64,000 nucleotides of DNA from Jannaschia formosa (GTDB lineage: Bacteria; Pseudomonadota; Alphaproteobacteria; Rhodobacterales; Rhodobacteraceae): NCBI RefSeq assembly GCF_003340555.1, contig NZ_QPLJ01000009.1, positions 62,001 through 126,000 of the forward strand. Direction: 5' to 3'. Below the pieces are notes generated by a model. The model saw only the letters and a program-made list of their open reading frames with translations, ran no database searches and was not told where the DNA came from. Shown in pieces: positions 18,011-26,632 of this stretch. Position 1 is the stretch's first letter. Every line of letters starts with the position of its first letter. Made by a program: the position numbers and the translations under genes.

Positions 18011-18351
18011 ATGCGCTCACGCCAGCGGGCGAACCTTGCGGCCTTCGGGCCTCTGCCGCTGGCCGCGGTGCAGGGCAAGGTGCGGACCGGCGCGCCGGTC
18101 AGCATCGTCCAGCAGCCGGGCGGCGAGACGTTCCGCTGGGTCGCGAACGAGGGGATCCGCATCTCCCGGCTGGTCGCGCATCTGCGCGCGGCGCGGGAGT
18201 CGGGCGACCTGACCGGCGCCGGGGCGGCGATGCTGGTGGGCGAGGTCCTGCGCCGCGGAGAGGAGGCCGGGCGCGAGAGCGTTCCGCAGCGCCCGGGGCC
18301 GGGTATCGGCCGATCACGAGGCTGGAGGAGTTGGGACGGGGCCTCTCCTGA
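18011..18351 (+). pseudogene. Small unknown gene, apparently frameshifted
   Basis: The ORF begins at ATG 18011 with a good AGGGGGG ribosome binding site. For about 90 codons it shows GC-biased third positions and sensible protein sequence (GAPVSIVQQPGG, FRWVANEGIRISRLVAHL). After about 18280 the bias collapses in this frame. It resumes in another frame reading YRPITRLEELGRGLS to a TGA at 18349-18351. This suggests a one- or two-base indel near 18270-18300, real or a sequencing error. The uninterrupted original frame runs on to 18508. No family is recognised. Confidence 0.35.
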
Positions 18352-18589
18352 CCGGGCCTGCCTTCGGGCCGAAAACCCGAGCGAAACGGCATCGCCGGGC
18401 CGTGGGGGCGAAGGCGCATCGGCGCCCGGGGAGGGGACAGGGCGACCAAGGATCGCGGTCAGATCCCCCCACCAGACGCGCCACCGGCGCGGGGCCTCCG
18501 CCCGCTAGCCGCCTTCCCTCGGACGCAAGGCGGAAGACGGCGTCGCGCTGCTCGACCGCAGGGACCAGGCCAGCCGACCTCCCGGCCGG

Positions 18590-20035
18590 TCAGGGCGCGA
18601 TCAGCGGCGTGCTGGCGGCCAGCGCCCAGGCCAGCATCGCGCCCAGCACGGGCACCGGGGTTCCGGCGCCCGTGTTCCGTGCCATCCACTGCGCCACCGT
18701 GCCGAAGACCAGCCAGAACAGGACCGTCACCGGCAGCACCGTGAAGGCCACGCCGAGGATCGGGTCGAGGAACATCGCCCCGAGCAGCGCCAGGAGCGGC
18801 AGCCCCCGCGCGACGAGGCGCAGCAGGAGCCCTGCGCCCTGCGTCAGCAGCGCATCCGCCCAGACGAACAGAAGCGCCCCGGGCAGCAGCATCGCCGCGA
18901 CCGGCAGGCGCGGGCCCCAGGGCAGGAAGGACGCGCCGTAGCGGTCGAGCGCCAGCGCGAAGGCGCCGAACGCCCAGACCGCCAGCACGGTTGCCGCTGC
19001 GCCGGAGGGCGCGGGCAACCGCCGCCCCGCGCGCCACAGCACCGCGCCCTGCACCCCGCCCCAGACCGTGAGGAAGGCGGCGAGCGGGGCGAAGGCGCGC
19101 AGGCCGCCGAGATCGGGGATCACGGCTGCGGCGGCGATGGCCGGGGCGACCGGCGCCAGCAGGGCGACGAGGGCGAGCCGCCGGGGGCAGGAGGGCGGCG
19201 CAGGCCGCGGCGGCCCGAAGGGCGCGGCCAGCGGACGGGCCAGAGCGACCAGCGAGCCGAGCAGCAGCATGAGCCACAGCGCCGTCGCCGGGGGCGCGCC
19301 CCGCGCCCCGGTCCCAAGCGCGCCGGCGATCCAATCCCGCGCCTCGCGCAGGGCGGAGGGCGCGTAGAGCACGCCGACATGCCCGACCCAGGGGGCGGCG
19401 GCGGCGCGGCGGACGACACCGGGGGCCTTGGCGGTTTCGCCCTCCTGCGCATCCGGATCGACCTGTTGAAGCGCCTCGACGGCGACCTCGCGCAGCCGCC
19501 TCTCCTGCGCGCCGGACAGGATCAGCAGGCGGGCGGGATGGGCGGGCGTGACGGCCTCGGAATACATCGAGATCGCGACGACGGCCTCGGGGTCCAGCGC
19601 CTCGGCGGCGCGCACGACGATGTCGGTGGCCATCGAATGGCCGAGCAGGGCCAGGCCCTCGGCCTCGCGACCGGCCAGCAGGGCGCGGGTGACGGCGATC
19701 ACCTCGCGGGTCAGCATCGCCGTCGCGCCGTCGAGCCTTGTGACGTCCCCGGTCATCGGGCGCGGATGGCGGCCGTGGCCCGGCAGGTCGAGCACCGCCA
19801 CCTCCAGCCCCGTGCGGGCGAGGGTGATGGCGTTGGCCCGCATCATCTGCCGCGACCCGGCATAGCCATGGGCCACGACGACGAGCGGCAGCGGCGCATC
19901 CCCCGCCTCGCGCCAGAGCGTGACGGGGGTGCCGTCGACGCTGGTCCGGGTGACGGAGAGGCCCGCGCGCTCCCGCTCCAGGAAGGTCGTGGCGAGCAGG
20001 GCGACGGCGAGGGCGAAGACGGCGAGAAGGCGCAT
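18590..20035 (-). CDS. Alpha/beta hydrolase fused to a multi-pass membrane domain
   Basis: The 481-residue protein starts with a short hydrophobic segment (residues 1-20, MRLLAVFALAVALLATTFLE). An alpha/beta hydrolase domain follows, with VVVAHGYAGSRQMM (oxyanion region), LDLPGHGRHP, and the nucleophile elbow GHSMA with Ser134. From about residue 250 to the end it is mostly hydrophobic with some six to seven predicted membrane segments. An esterase or lipase-like role at the membrane is plausible; the substrate is unknown. It is divergent from the hypothetical gene at 20141. Confidence 0.82.
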   Translation of the reverse strand: MRLLAVFALAVALLATTFLERERAGLSVTRTSVDGTPVTLWREAGDAPLPLVVVAHGYAGSRQMMRANAITLARTGLEVAVLDLPGHGRHPRPMTGDVTRLDGATAMLTREVIAVTRALLAGREAEGLALLGHSMATDIVVRAAEALDPEAVVAISMYSEAVTPAHPARLLILSGAQERRLREVAVEALQQVDPDAQEGETAKAPGVVRRAAAAPWVGHVGVLYAPSALREARDWIAGALGTGARGAPPATALWLMLLLGSLVALARPLAAPFGPPRPAPPSCPRRLALVALLAPVAPAIAAAAVIPDLGGLRAFAPLAAFLTVWGGVQGAVLWRAGRRLPAPSGAAATVLAVWAFGAFALALDRYGASFLPWGPRLPVAAMLLPGALLFVWADALLTQGAGLLLRLVARGLPLLALLGAMFLDPILGVAFTVLPVTVLFWLVFGTVAQWMARNTGAGTPVPVLGAMLAWALAASTPLIAP

Positions 20036-20140
20036 GCGTGGGGAGGTAGCGCGGCGGGCGGGGAAGGGGAAACGCGATGATCCCCCGCCGCGTCAGCAGA
20101 TCGCATGGCCGCGCCGCGCCGATGCGCCACATTGCAGGAC

Positions 20141-20806
20141 ATGATCATCGTGACCGAGGATACGCTGCTGAACCCCCAGATCCTGGAGGTGCGCCAGCTG
20201 CCGCGCCGCTTCGTCGACCGGGTCTCGGTCTGGCCGCGCCGGGCATCGCCGGGGGTGATCGCGCGGCTGCTGATCGAGATGCAGCTTCTGCGCTATGCGG
20301 CCTGGCTGGCGCCGCTGGTGGTGGTCGCGCTGATCTGGCGGCAGTCTGCGCTGCCGCTGTCGCAGGCCCCGATCCTGATGATCATCCTCGTCGGCTTCAT
20401 GGAGCTGCGCGTCCTGCGCGCCCCGCCTGCGCAGCGGGCGAAGATGGACCGCGACGCGGCGGCGCGGGTGCAGGACCTGCTTCGCGTGCAGGGCCGCGCG
20501 GCGCTGACCCGGATCGCCGCCGGGCGGGGAATGCAGGCGGGCGCGCTGCGGCTGGTGGTCGAGCAGTCGCCCCTGCGCCTGCTGCCGCCGCTGACCTTCG
20601 TGACCGTGCAGGCCGAGGACCCGCCCCGGGTCGTCGACCTCGACGAAGCGGAGCGCGCCGTGCTGGCCGAGGAGCTGTTCCAGGGCGCGCTGACCGAGCG
20701 GGCGCTGCACAGCGCGAACACGGCGGAGGACGAGTTCCTCCGCGAGGTGGAGCTCGACGCGCGCGGCGTCTCGGCCCATGCGCGGCTGGCGGCGGCGTTG
20801 GGGTGA
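20141..20806 (+). CDS. Hypothetical membrane protein, 221 aa
   Basis: The frame is open from 20105, but ATG 20141 (MIIVTEDTLLNPQILEVRQL) gives the more natural start. One clear hydrophobic hairpin (about residues 50-90, AAWLAPLVVVALIWRQ and APILMIILVGFMELRVL) suggests two membrane segments, with a soluble C-terminal part (about 95-221). I do not recognise a family. It is followed by two hairpins and then a convergent gene, so it appears to be a single-gene unit, divergent from the hydrolase at 18590. Confidence 0.75.
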   Translation: MIIVTEDTLLNPQILEVRQLPRRFVDRVSVWPRRASPGVIARLLIEMQLLRYAAWLAPLVVVALIWRQSALPLSQAPILMIILVGFMELRVLRAPPAQRAKMDRDAAARVQDLLRVQGRAALTRIAAGRGMQAGALRLVVEQSPLRLLPPLTFVTVQAEDPPRVVDLDEAERAVLAEELFQGALTERALHSANTAEDEFLREVELDARGVSAHARLAAALG

Positions 20807-20817
20807 GCGGCGTCTCG

Positions 20818-20840
20818 GGATCGGTCCCGTGGACCGATCC
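20818..20840. terminator. Perfect hairpin between convergent genes
   Basis: GGATCGGTCC, loop CGT, GGACCGATCC forms a perfect 10-bp stem 11 bp after the hypothetical gene's stop. A second 7-bp hairpin (ATCCGGC, TTT, GCCGGAT) follows at 20877-20893. Located between two converging genes, they probably act as a bidirectional transcription barrier, although neither has a T-run. Confidence 0.5.
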
Positions 20841-20927
20841 AGCCGCGAACGGGCGGAGCCCCCGACGATGCGCGCCATCCGGCTTTGCCGGATGCTGTTT
20901 CGCCCGGGCTTGGCTTGCCAATTTCGA

Positions 20928-22313
20928 TCAGGGCTTCACGTCTGCCAGCGCGTCGAGGATCCGCACCCAGCTGCGCGTGCCCCGCGTAAAGCTCGACAGG
21001 TCGTATTTCTCGTTGGGCGCGTGGATGCGGTTGCCGAGGCTGGCGAAGCCGACCATGACCGCCTCGGCGCCGATCGCCTCCTTCAGCAGCGGCAGGATCG
21101 GGATCGAGCCGCCCATGCCCGCCACCGCCGCCCGGCCCCATTCGTCACGCAGCGCACCCAGCGTGGCCGTCAGCCAGGGCGAGTCCACCGGCATCGCGGT
21201 CGCCCGCCCCATCGTGTGATCGCGGAACGAGACCCGCGCATCGGCGGGCAGGCGGGCGCGGATGTGGGTCTGGAACAGGGCCCTGATCCGCTCCGGCTCC
21301 TGCCCCTGCACCAGCCGGAAGGACAGCTTGGCATGGGCCTCGCGCGGGATCACGGTCTTGAAGCCCGGATCGGCATAGCCGCCCCAGATGCCGTGGATGT
21401 CGCAGCTGGGCCGGGTCCAGACCTGTTCGAGGACCGACCGGCCCGTCTCGCCCGCCGGGTGGCTCAGCCCGATATCCGACAGGAAGCCGGCCTCGTCGAA
21501 GGGCAGGGCGGACCAGATCTCCCGGACCTTCGGATCGAGCTCCTGCACGCCGTCGTAGAAGCCGTCGATGGCGACGCCGCCATCGGGCCTGCGCAGGCTG
21601 GCCAGCAGGTCCGTCAGAACCGCCGTCAGGGCGTTGCGGGCCGCGTTGCCGTAGATACCGGAATGGAGGTCGCGGTCGGCGGTCGTCACCGTGATCTCCT
21701 GCGCGCAGATGCCCCGGGTCATGGTGGTCACGGCGGGGGTGCCTGCGTCCCACTGGTCGCTGTCGCAGGCGAGGATGGCGTCGGCCTGCAACTCGGCGGC
21801 GTGCTCGGCGAGGAAGGGGGCGAGCGAGGCGGAGCCCGACTCCTCCTCGCCCTCGATCAGGACCGAGACGCGCAGGGGCAAGGCGCCGCGCGTATCGATG
21901 AAGGCGCGGCAGGCCTCGAGGAAGGTCATCATCGCGCCCTTGTCGTCGGACGCGCCGCGCCCGTTGATATGGGTCTCGCCCTCCGGCCCGGGGGTCAGCG
22001 ACGGCTCGAAGGGCGGCCGGGACCAGAGGACGGCGTCCCCCGGCGGCTGCACGTCGTAATGGCCGTAGAACAGGACATGCGGCGCGTCCCGCGGCCCCGG
22101 CAGATGGGCGACCACCATCGGGTGGCGCAGGGTCGGCACCGCGCGGGCCTCGGCGCCCATCGCGGCCAGGTCGCGGACCAGCCATTCGGCGGCGGCGGCG
22201 CAATCGGCGTCATGGGCCGGATCGGTCGAGACCGAGGGGATCCGGATGAGCTCGAACAGGCGCGCCAGCGCCGCCTCGGTCTGCGCATCGGCGCGGGCGA
22301 GCACGTCCTTCAC
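20928..22313 (-). CDS. M20 family dipeptidase (carnosinase-like)
   Basis: This 461-residue zinc peptidase has FYGHYDVQPPGD with metal ligand His85 and Asp87. The GRGASDDKGAMM segment carries the bridging aspartate, IEGEEESGS carries the catalytic glutamate near 156-157, and HSGIYGNAARN lies in the dimerisation domain. These are hallmarks of the DUG1/carnosinase group of M20 peptidases. Start is a GTG at 22313 overlapping the deaminase stop (GTGA); an ATG-initiated upstream frame exists but is a shadow of the deaminase gene. Its place at the end of the transporter operon suggests it hydrolyses an imported amide or dipeptide-like compound. Confidence 0.9.
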   Translation of the reverse strand: MKDVLARADAQTEAALARLFELIRIPSVSTDPAHDADCAAAAEWLVRDLAAMGAEARAVPTLRHPMVVAHLPGPRDAPHVLFYGHYDVQPPGDAVLWSRPPFEPSLTPGPEGETHINGRGASDDKGAMMTFLEACRAFIDTRGALPLRVSVLIEGEEESGSASLAPFLAEHAAELQADAILACDSDQWDAGTPAVTTMTRGICAQEITVTTADRDLHSGIYGNAARNALTAVLTDLLASLRRPDGGVAIDGFYDGVQELDPKVREIWSALPFDEAGFLSDIGLSHPAGETGRSVLEQVWTRPSCDIHGIWGGYADPGFKTVIPREAHAKLSFRLVQGQEPERIRALFQTHIRARLPADARVSFRDHTMGRATAMPVDSPWLTATLGALRDEWGRAAVAGMGGSIPILPLLKEAIGAEAVMVGFASLGNRIHAPNEKYDLSSFTRGTRSWVRILDALADVKP

Positions 22314-23611
22314 GGTGCGCCCCGGTCGATCTCGGCGATCTTCGCCCCGAAGCCGAGGGCGGTCTGGCGGGCGTCGGCGAGGATGGCGTCGACTTCGAGG
22401 GTCAGCACCTGCCGGTCCCGCATCAGCCAGCGCCCGCCGACCATGGTCGCGCGCACATCCGAGGGCAGGGTCGAGAAGACCAGCGTCGCGGCCAGGTCCC
22501 AGACCGGCTGCTGGCGCGGATCGTCCAGCGCGACGCGGATCAGGTCGGCGCGGTATCCGGGCGCCAGCCGCCCGATGCGGTCGCCCATCCCCAGCACGCG
22601 CGCGCCTCCGACCGTGGCCATGGCCAGCACCTCCGAGGGCGGCAGCGCCGCGCGGGTCCCGTTCGCCACCTTCTGCGCGATGGTCGCGGGCGCCATCTGG
22701 GAGAACAGGTCCAGCGTGTTGCCCGACATGGCCCCGTCCGCGGCGAGGCCGACGGGAGCGCCGCGCGCCAAAAGGTCGGTAATCGGCGCCGTGGGCCGCC
22801 CGCCCTTGCCGTTGGCGCGGGGGCAATGGGCGACGCCCGCGCCGCTCGCCGCGATCGCCTCGCGGTCGGCGTCGGTGAGATAGATGCAATGCGCCGCCAC
22901 CAGCCCGGGGCGGAGCAGGCCCGCGTCGCGCACGATCTCGACGGTGGAGCGCCCGTGCTCGCGCGCCGCCCAGGCGATCTCGTCGGCGGTCTCGGCGAGG
23001 TGAATCTGCACGGGCAGGCCGGGATGGGCCTCGGACCAGGCGGCGACGCGGGCGAGGATCTCCGGCCCCGTCGAATAGGGGGCATGCGGCGCGATCCCCG
23101 GGGTGACGGTCGGATGGCCGGTCCACCGGTCGGCCAGTGCCGAGGCGCGGTCGAAACCCGCGTCCACGCCCGACACATCAGGCGCGGGGAAGGTCGCGAC
23201 GGTCTGGCCGACGAGGCCGCGCAGCCCCGAGGCGGCGAGTTCCTCGGCGATGGCGTCCTCGAAATAATACATGTCGGCGACGGTCGTGACCCCGCCCCGG
23301 ATCGATTCGAGCAGGGCGAGCCGGGTGCCGATGCGGACGACCTGTTCCGTGACGCAGGCGCGCTCCAGCGGGAGGATGTAGCGGAAGAGCCGGTCGTCGA
23401 CCTCCTCGGCAAGGCCCCGGAACAGGGTCATCGGCAGGTGCCCGTGGGGGTTGACGAAGCCGGGCATGATGAGGTCGCCGCCCATGTCCTCGGCCGGGCC
23501 GGGCGGGTCGCCCGTGCCGAGCTCCGAAATGCTGTCGCCGTCGATCCTGAGCCAGCCGCGCGGGATCTCGGGGCCGTCCATGGGCAGGATGCGGGCGTTG
23601 GCGAGGATCAT
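22310..23611 (-). CDS. Amidohydrolase of the SsnA/MtaD deaminase group
   Basis: The 433-residue protein is an amidohydrolase-superfamily deaminase. It has the N-terminal metal motif NPHGH (His56, His58), QIHLAETADE, VAAHCIYLTDADREA, GVAHCPRANGKGG and the conserved aspartate in GLAADGAMSGNTLDL. Relatives deaminate S-adenosylhomocysteine, methylthioadenosine, guanine or other heterocycles. The asparagine/serine variant after the aspartate prevents a confident substrate call. It lies between the ABC importer genes and the M20 dipeptidase in one orientation, so a role in breaking down the imported compound is likely. Confidence 0.88.
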   Translation of the reverse strand: MILANARILPMDGPEIPRGWLRIDGDSISELGTGDPPGPAEDMGGDLIMPGFVNPHGHLPMTLFRGLAEEVDDRLFRYILPLERACVTEQVVRIGTRLALLESIRGGVTTVADMYYFEDAIAEELAASGLRGLVGQTVATFPAPDVSGVDAGFDRASALADRWTGHPTVTPGIAPHAPYSTGPEILARVAAWSEAHPGLPVQIHLAETADEIAWAAREHGRSTVEIVRDAGLLRPGLVAAHCIYLTDADREAIAASGAGVAHCPRANGKGGRPTAPITDLLARGAPVGLAADGAMSGNTLDLFSQMAPATIAQKVANGTRAALPPSEVLAMATVGGARVLGMGDRIGRLAPGYRADLIRVALDDPRQQPVWDLAATLVFSTLPSDVRATMVGGRWLMRDRQVLTLEVDAILADARQTALGFGAKIAEIDRGAP

Positions 23612-23663
23612 GAGCGGGCGGTGCCTGCGGCGCGGGCGGAGGGGGGCTCTGCCCTCCGCTTCG

Positions 23664-23700
23664 CCCCCTCCGGGATATTCGTGGAGGGAAGAAGGAGAGG
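23664..23700 (+). repeat. Dispersed intergenic element, copy 4
   Basis: CCCCCTCCGGGATATTCGTG followed by GAGGGAAGAAGGAGAGG fits the element consensus, preceded by a GGGGGGCTCTGCCCTCC imperfect hairpin at 23641. It sits between the ABC ATPase stop and the deaminase start, opposite to transcription. Confidence 0.65.
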
Positions 23701-23738
23701 GCCGTTAACCCTGAGGAGGTACGGAGAGGTGCAGGGCA

Positions 23739-24797
23739 TCAGGTTTCGGCCGGAAGGAGGCAGCATTGCTCGGGGTTGGGGATCAGGACGGCGGTCTCTC
23801 CCGGCTCCATCGGCTGGGAGAGGGGGCCGTTGGCGATCAGCTCCCCGGCGGGGGTCTCGCAGCGGTACTGGTAAGCGCGGCCCAGATAGGTACGCAGGCC
23901 CAGACGCGCGGGAATCCCAGCCCCCTCGCGCGCGACCAGAAGCCCGTCGGCGCGTGCGGCGAAAAGGAAGTCCTGCGCGGGAACGGTCCAGTCCGAACGG
24001 GGCAGGTCCAGCGTCGCCCCGCCCTCCATCCGGACGCGCACGGCGTCGCCCGCCTCGGCCACGGCGCGCATCGGCAGAAGCGTGTCGAAGCCGACGAAAT
24101 CCGCGACGAAGGCGTTGGCGGGCCGGGAATAAAGGACCTCGGGCGCATCGAGCTGCATGATCCGGCCCCGGTCCATGATCGCCACCCGGTCGGAGATCGA
24201 GAACGCCTCCTCCTGATCGTGGGTGACGTAGAGCGCGGTCGTGCCGTTGGCGCGTTGCAGCCGCCGGATCTCGACCCGCATGTCGACGCGCAGCTTGGCG
24301 TCGAGGTTCGACAGCGGCTCGTCGAACATCAGCAGCGGCGGATCGATGACCAGCGCGCGGGCCAGCGCCACGCGCTGGCGCTGGCCGCCGGACAGGTTCG
24401 CCGGATAGCGGTCCGCGAAGCCCGACAGGCCGACGCGCTCGACCATCTCTCCGGCCTTCGCGCGCCGCGCCGCCCGCCCGAGGCCGCGCTGCTTCAGCCC
24501 GAAGCCCACGTTGTCCAGCACCGTCAGATGCGGAAACAGCGCGTAGGTCTGGAACACAAGGCCGATGTCGCGGGCATGGGCCGGCAGGCGGGTCAGGTCC
24601 CGATCGCCCAGCCGGATCCTGCCCGCATCGGGGGCGAGGAACCCCGCCACCAGCCGCAGCGTCGTGGTCTTGCCGCAGCCCGAGGCGCCGAGCAGGGACA
24701 CCAGCTCCCCGGCGCCGACTTCGAGCGAGAGGTCTTCGAGAACGCGGGTCTTGCCATAGCTGGCGGACACGCCGTCGAGAGTCAGGGAAACAGTCAT
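23739..24797 (-). CDS. ABC transporter ATP-binding protein (PotA-like)
   Basis: The 352-residue protein has Walker A GASGCGKTT (residues 37-45), the signature NLSGGQRQRVALARAL, Walker B LLMFDEPLSNLD and the H-loop YVTHDQEEAF. A C-terminal TOBE-like regulatory domain follows (about 235-352). This matches ATPases of spermidine/putrescine and related importers. The ATG at 24797 overlaps the permease stop. Upstream frame extension to 25148 is a shadow of the permease gene. It energises import through the two permeases and binding protein encoded upstream. Confidence 0.93.
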   Translation of the reverse strand: MTVSLTLDGVSASYGKTRVLEDLSLEVGAGELVSLLGASGCGKTTTLRLVAGFLAPDAGRIRLGDRDLTRLPAHARDIGLVFQTYALFPHLTVLDNVGFGLKQRGLGRAARRAKAGEMVERVGLSGFADRYPANLSGGQRQRVALARALVIDPPLLMFDEPLSNLDAKLRVDMRVEIRRLQRANGTTALYVTHDQEEAFSISDRVAIMDRGRIMQLDAPEVLYSRPANAFVADFVGFDTLLPMRAVAEAGDAVRVRMEGGATLDLPRSDWTVPAQDFLFAARADGLLVAREGAGIPARLGLRTYLGRAYQYRCETPAGELIANGPLSQPMEPGETAVLIPNPEQCCLLPAET

Positions 24798-25582
24798 CTT
24801 GCCAGGAAGGTGAGGCCCAGCGTCCGCTCCACCAGCGCCATCACCACGACGGTGACGAACATCAGCAGGACCGAGACGGAGGCGATGGTGGGATCGAAGA
24901 ACTGCTCCATATGCGCGAGCAGCTGGATCGGCAGGGTCGACACGCCCGGCCCGGTGAGGAAGATCGAGATCGACACGTCGTTGAGCGAGGTGATGAAGGC
25001 CAGCACGAAGGCCGCGATCACCCCGCCCCTGATGTTGGGCAGGACCACGGTGAAGAAGGCCCGCCAGCGCGGGCAGCCCAGCGAGACCGCCGCCTCCTCG
25101 ACCGAGAAGTCGAACTGCGCCAGCGACGCGCCGACGACGCGCACGCAATAGGGCAGGACCAGCAGCGCGTGGCCGACCAGCAGCGTCGTGTAGATCGGCG
25201 TGTCGAGCCCGGTGGCGACCGACTTCATCAGCGCGAAGCCCAGCACGATCTCGGGCACCAGAACCGGCAGGACGAAGACGTTGCCCAGAAAGCGCGGCAG
25301 GTGCCAGCGGTAGCGGGCCATCGCATAGGCCGCCGGGATGCCGATGGCCAGCGACAGCAGCGTGCCCAGCGTGGCGAGGCTGAAGCTGGTCACCATCGTC
25401 CGGCGGAAGGCGCTGATCTCGAAGGCGTTCTCGAACCAGCGCAGGGTCAGCCCCTCGGGCGGGAAGGCCAGGTAGGTCGTGTTCGACAGCGAGGCGCCGA
25501 GGATGATGACCAAGGGTCCCAACAGGAACAGGAAGACGAGCGCGGCGAAACCGACCAGCGCGGGATGGATGCGCCGCCTCAT
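24794..25582 (-). CDS. ABC transporter permease (PotC-like)
   Basis: The 262-residue inner-membrane protein has about six membrane segments. The binding-protein-dependent transport signature reads EEAAVSLGCPRWRAFFTVVLPNI, the loop that docks to the ATPase. Start ATG 25582 overlaps the stop of the other permease, and its own stop overlaps the ATPase start. It forms the translocation pore with the PotB-like partner. Confidence 0.92.
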   Translation of the reverse strand: MRRRIHPALVGFAALVFLFLLGPLVIILGASLSNTTYLAFPPEGLTLRWFENAFEISAFRRTMVTSFSLATLGTLLSLAIGIPAAYAMARYRWHLPRFLGNVFVLPVLVPEIVLGFALMKSVATGLDTPIYTTLLVGHALLVLPYCVRVVGASLAQFDFSVEEAAVSLGCPRWRAFFTVVLPNIRGGVIAAFVLAFITSLNDVSISIFLTGPGVSTLPIQLLAHMEQFFDPTIASVSVLLMFVTVVVMALVERTLGLTFLAR

Positions 25583-26406
25583 CCCGCCACCGGGTTCAGC
25601 CGCTGAGCCAGCCGCGACATGGCGTAGACGGTGGACAGGGTCACCACGACCATGATCGCCGCGATGGTCGAGGCACCGACCCAGTCGAAGGTGACCATGG
25701 CGCGCTGGTGCAGGAAGGTGCCCATCATCATCTGCCGCTCCCCGCCCAGAAGCTGCGGCGTCGCGTAGGAGGTGAAGCTGCCGGTGAAGACCAGCACCGC
25801 CCCGACGATCAGCCCCGGCACCGCCATCGGCAGCACGACCTGCCGGAACGTTGCCACCGGCGTCGCGCCCAGCGACGCGGCGGCGTCGGTCAGGTCCTCG
25901 GGGATGCTGTCCAGCACCCCCACCAGCGTCAGGATCATCAGCGGCACGAAGAGATAGACCATCGCCACGATCACCGCCCCCTGCGTGTAGAGCATCGACA
26001 GCGGCTCCTCGATCACGCCGATTCCTTCCAGGAACCCGTTCAGGATGCCGTTGCGGCCCAGGATCACCAGCCACGCGAAGGAGCGGACGACGACGCCGGT
26101 CAGCAGCGGGAAGACGGCGGCGACGATCAGCAGGCTTTTCACGTTGCGCGGGGCGCGGGCGACCACCCAGGCCGTCACGAAGCCGATCACGACCGAGATG
26201 GCGGTGGTGATCAGGGCGACCTCCATCGTCCGCCACAGGACCGCACGGCGAAAGCGCGAGGTGAAGAAGGCCTCGTAGGTCGCGAAGACCCCTTCGTCGG
26301 TGGTGAAGGTCGTGCCGAAGGTCGACAGGATCGGCAGGCCGAGGAACAGCGCGACCAGCAGCAGCGCAGGCGTGGCCAGCGCCCAGGCGAGGCGGCGGTC
26401 CGTCAT
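25579..26406 (-). CDS. ABC transporter permease (PotB-like)
   Basis: The 275-residue permease has about six hydrophobic segments and the docking signature TDAAASLGATPVATFRQVVLPMA. A Shine-Dalgarno-like CAGGGGA lies directly before the ATG at 26406. It pairs with the PotC-like permease; the polyamine-type family resemblance does not fix the substrate. A 226-bp gap containing a dispersed element separates it from the upstream binding-protein gene. Confidence 0.91.
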   Translation of the reverse strand: MTDRRLAWALATPALLLVALFLGLPILSTFGTTFTTDEGVFATYEAFFTSRFRRAVLWRTMEVALITTAISVVIGFVTAWVVARAPRNVKSLLIVAAVFPLLTGVVVRSFAWLVILGRNGILNGFLEGIGVIEEPLSMLYTQGAVIVAMVYLFVPLMILTLVGVLDSIPEDLTDAAASLGATPVATFRQVVLPMAVPGLIVGAVLVFTGSFTSYATPQLLGGERQMMMGTFLHQRAMVTFDWVGASTIAAIMVVVTLSTVYAMSRLAQRLNPVAG

Positions 26407-26462
26407 TCCCCTGCCCCCGAACGCGATCCGAAACGCAACGATGCGTCAAGGTTGACGCCCGC

Positions 26463-26500
26463 CCTTCCCCTTCGATGCTCCGGAAATGTGCCGGGGGGTC
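26463..26500 (-). repeat. Dispersed intergenic element, copy 5
   Basis: On the minus strand the sequence reads CCCCCCGGCACATTTCCGGA then GCATCGAAGGGGAAGG, close to copies 2 and 3. It lies in the 226-bp gap between the binding-protein and first permease genes, in the direction of transcription. There it could tune expression of the permeases relative to the binding protein. Confidence 0.75.
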
Positions 26501-26632
26501 GCCGGTGGTGCGCCATTGGTTCGAGACCCACCGGCGACGGGCTGGCCCCCGGCCCCGACCGTCGGTCAGGCGCCGGCCTGCGAGCGGACCGCGACCGGTC
26601 CGACAGGCACCCTCCGGCGCCCGCGCCCGCGA

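Noticed and set aside
23701-23715. GTTAACC near 23704 and TTAA near 51677 as further CtrA boxes
   Set aside because: Each has only one TTAA half with no partner at seven bases, so they are half-sites at best.
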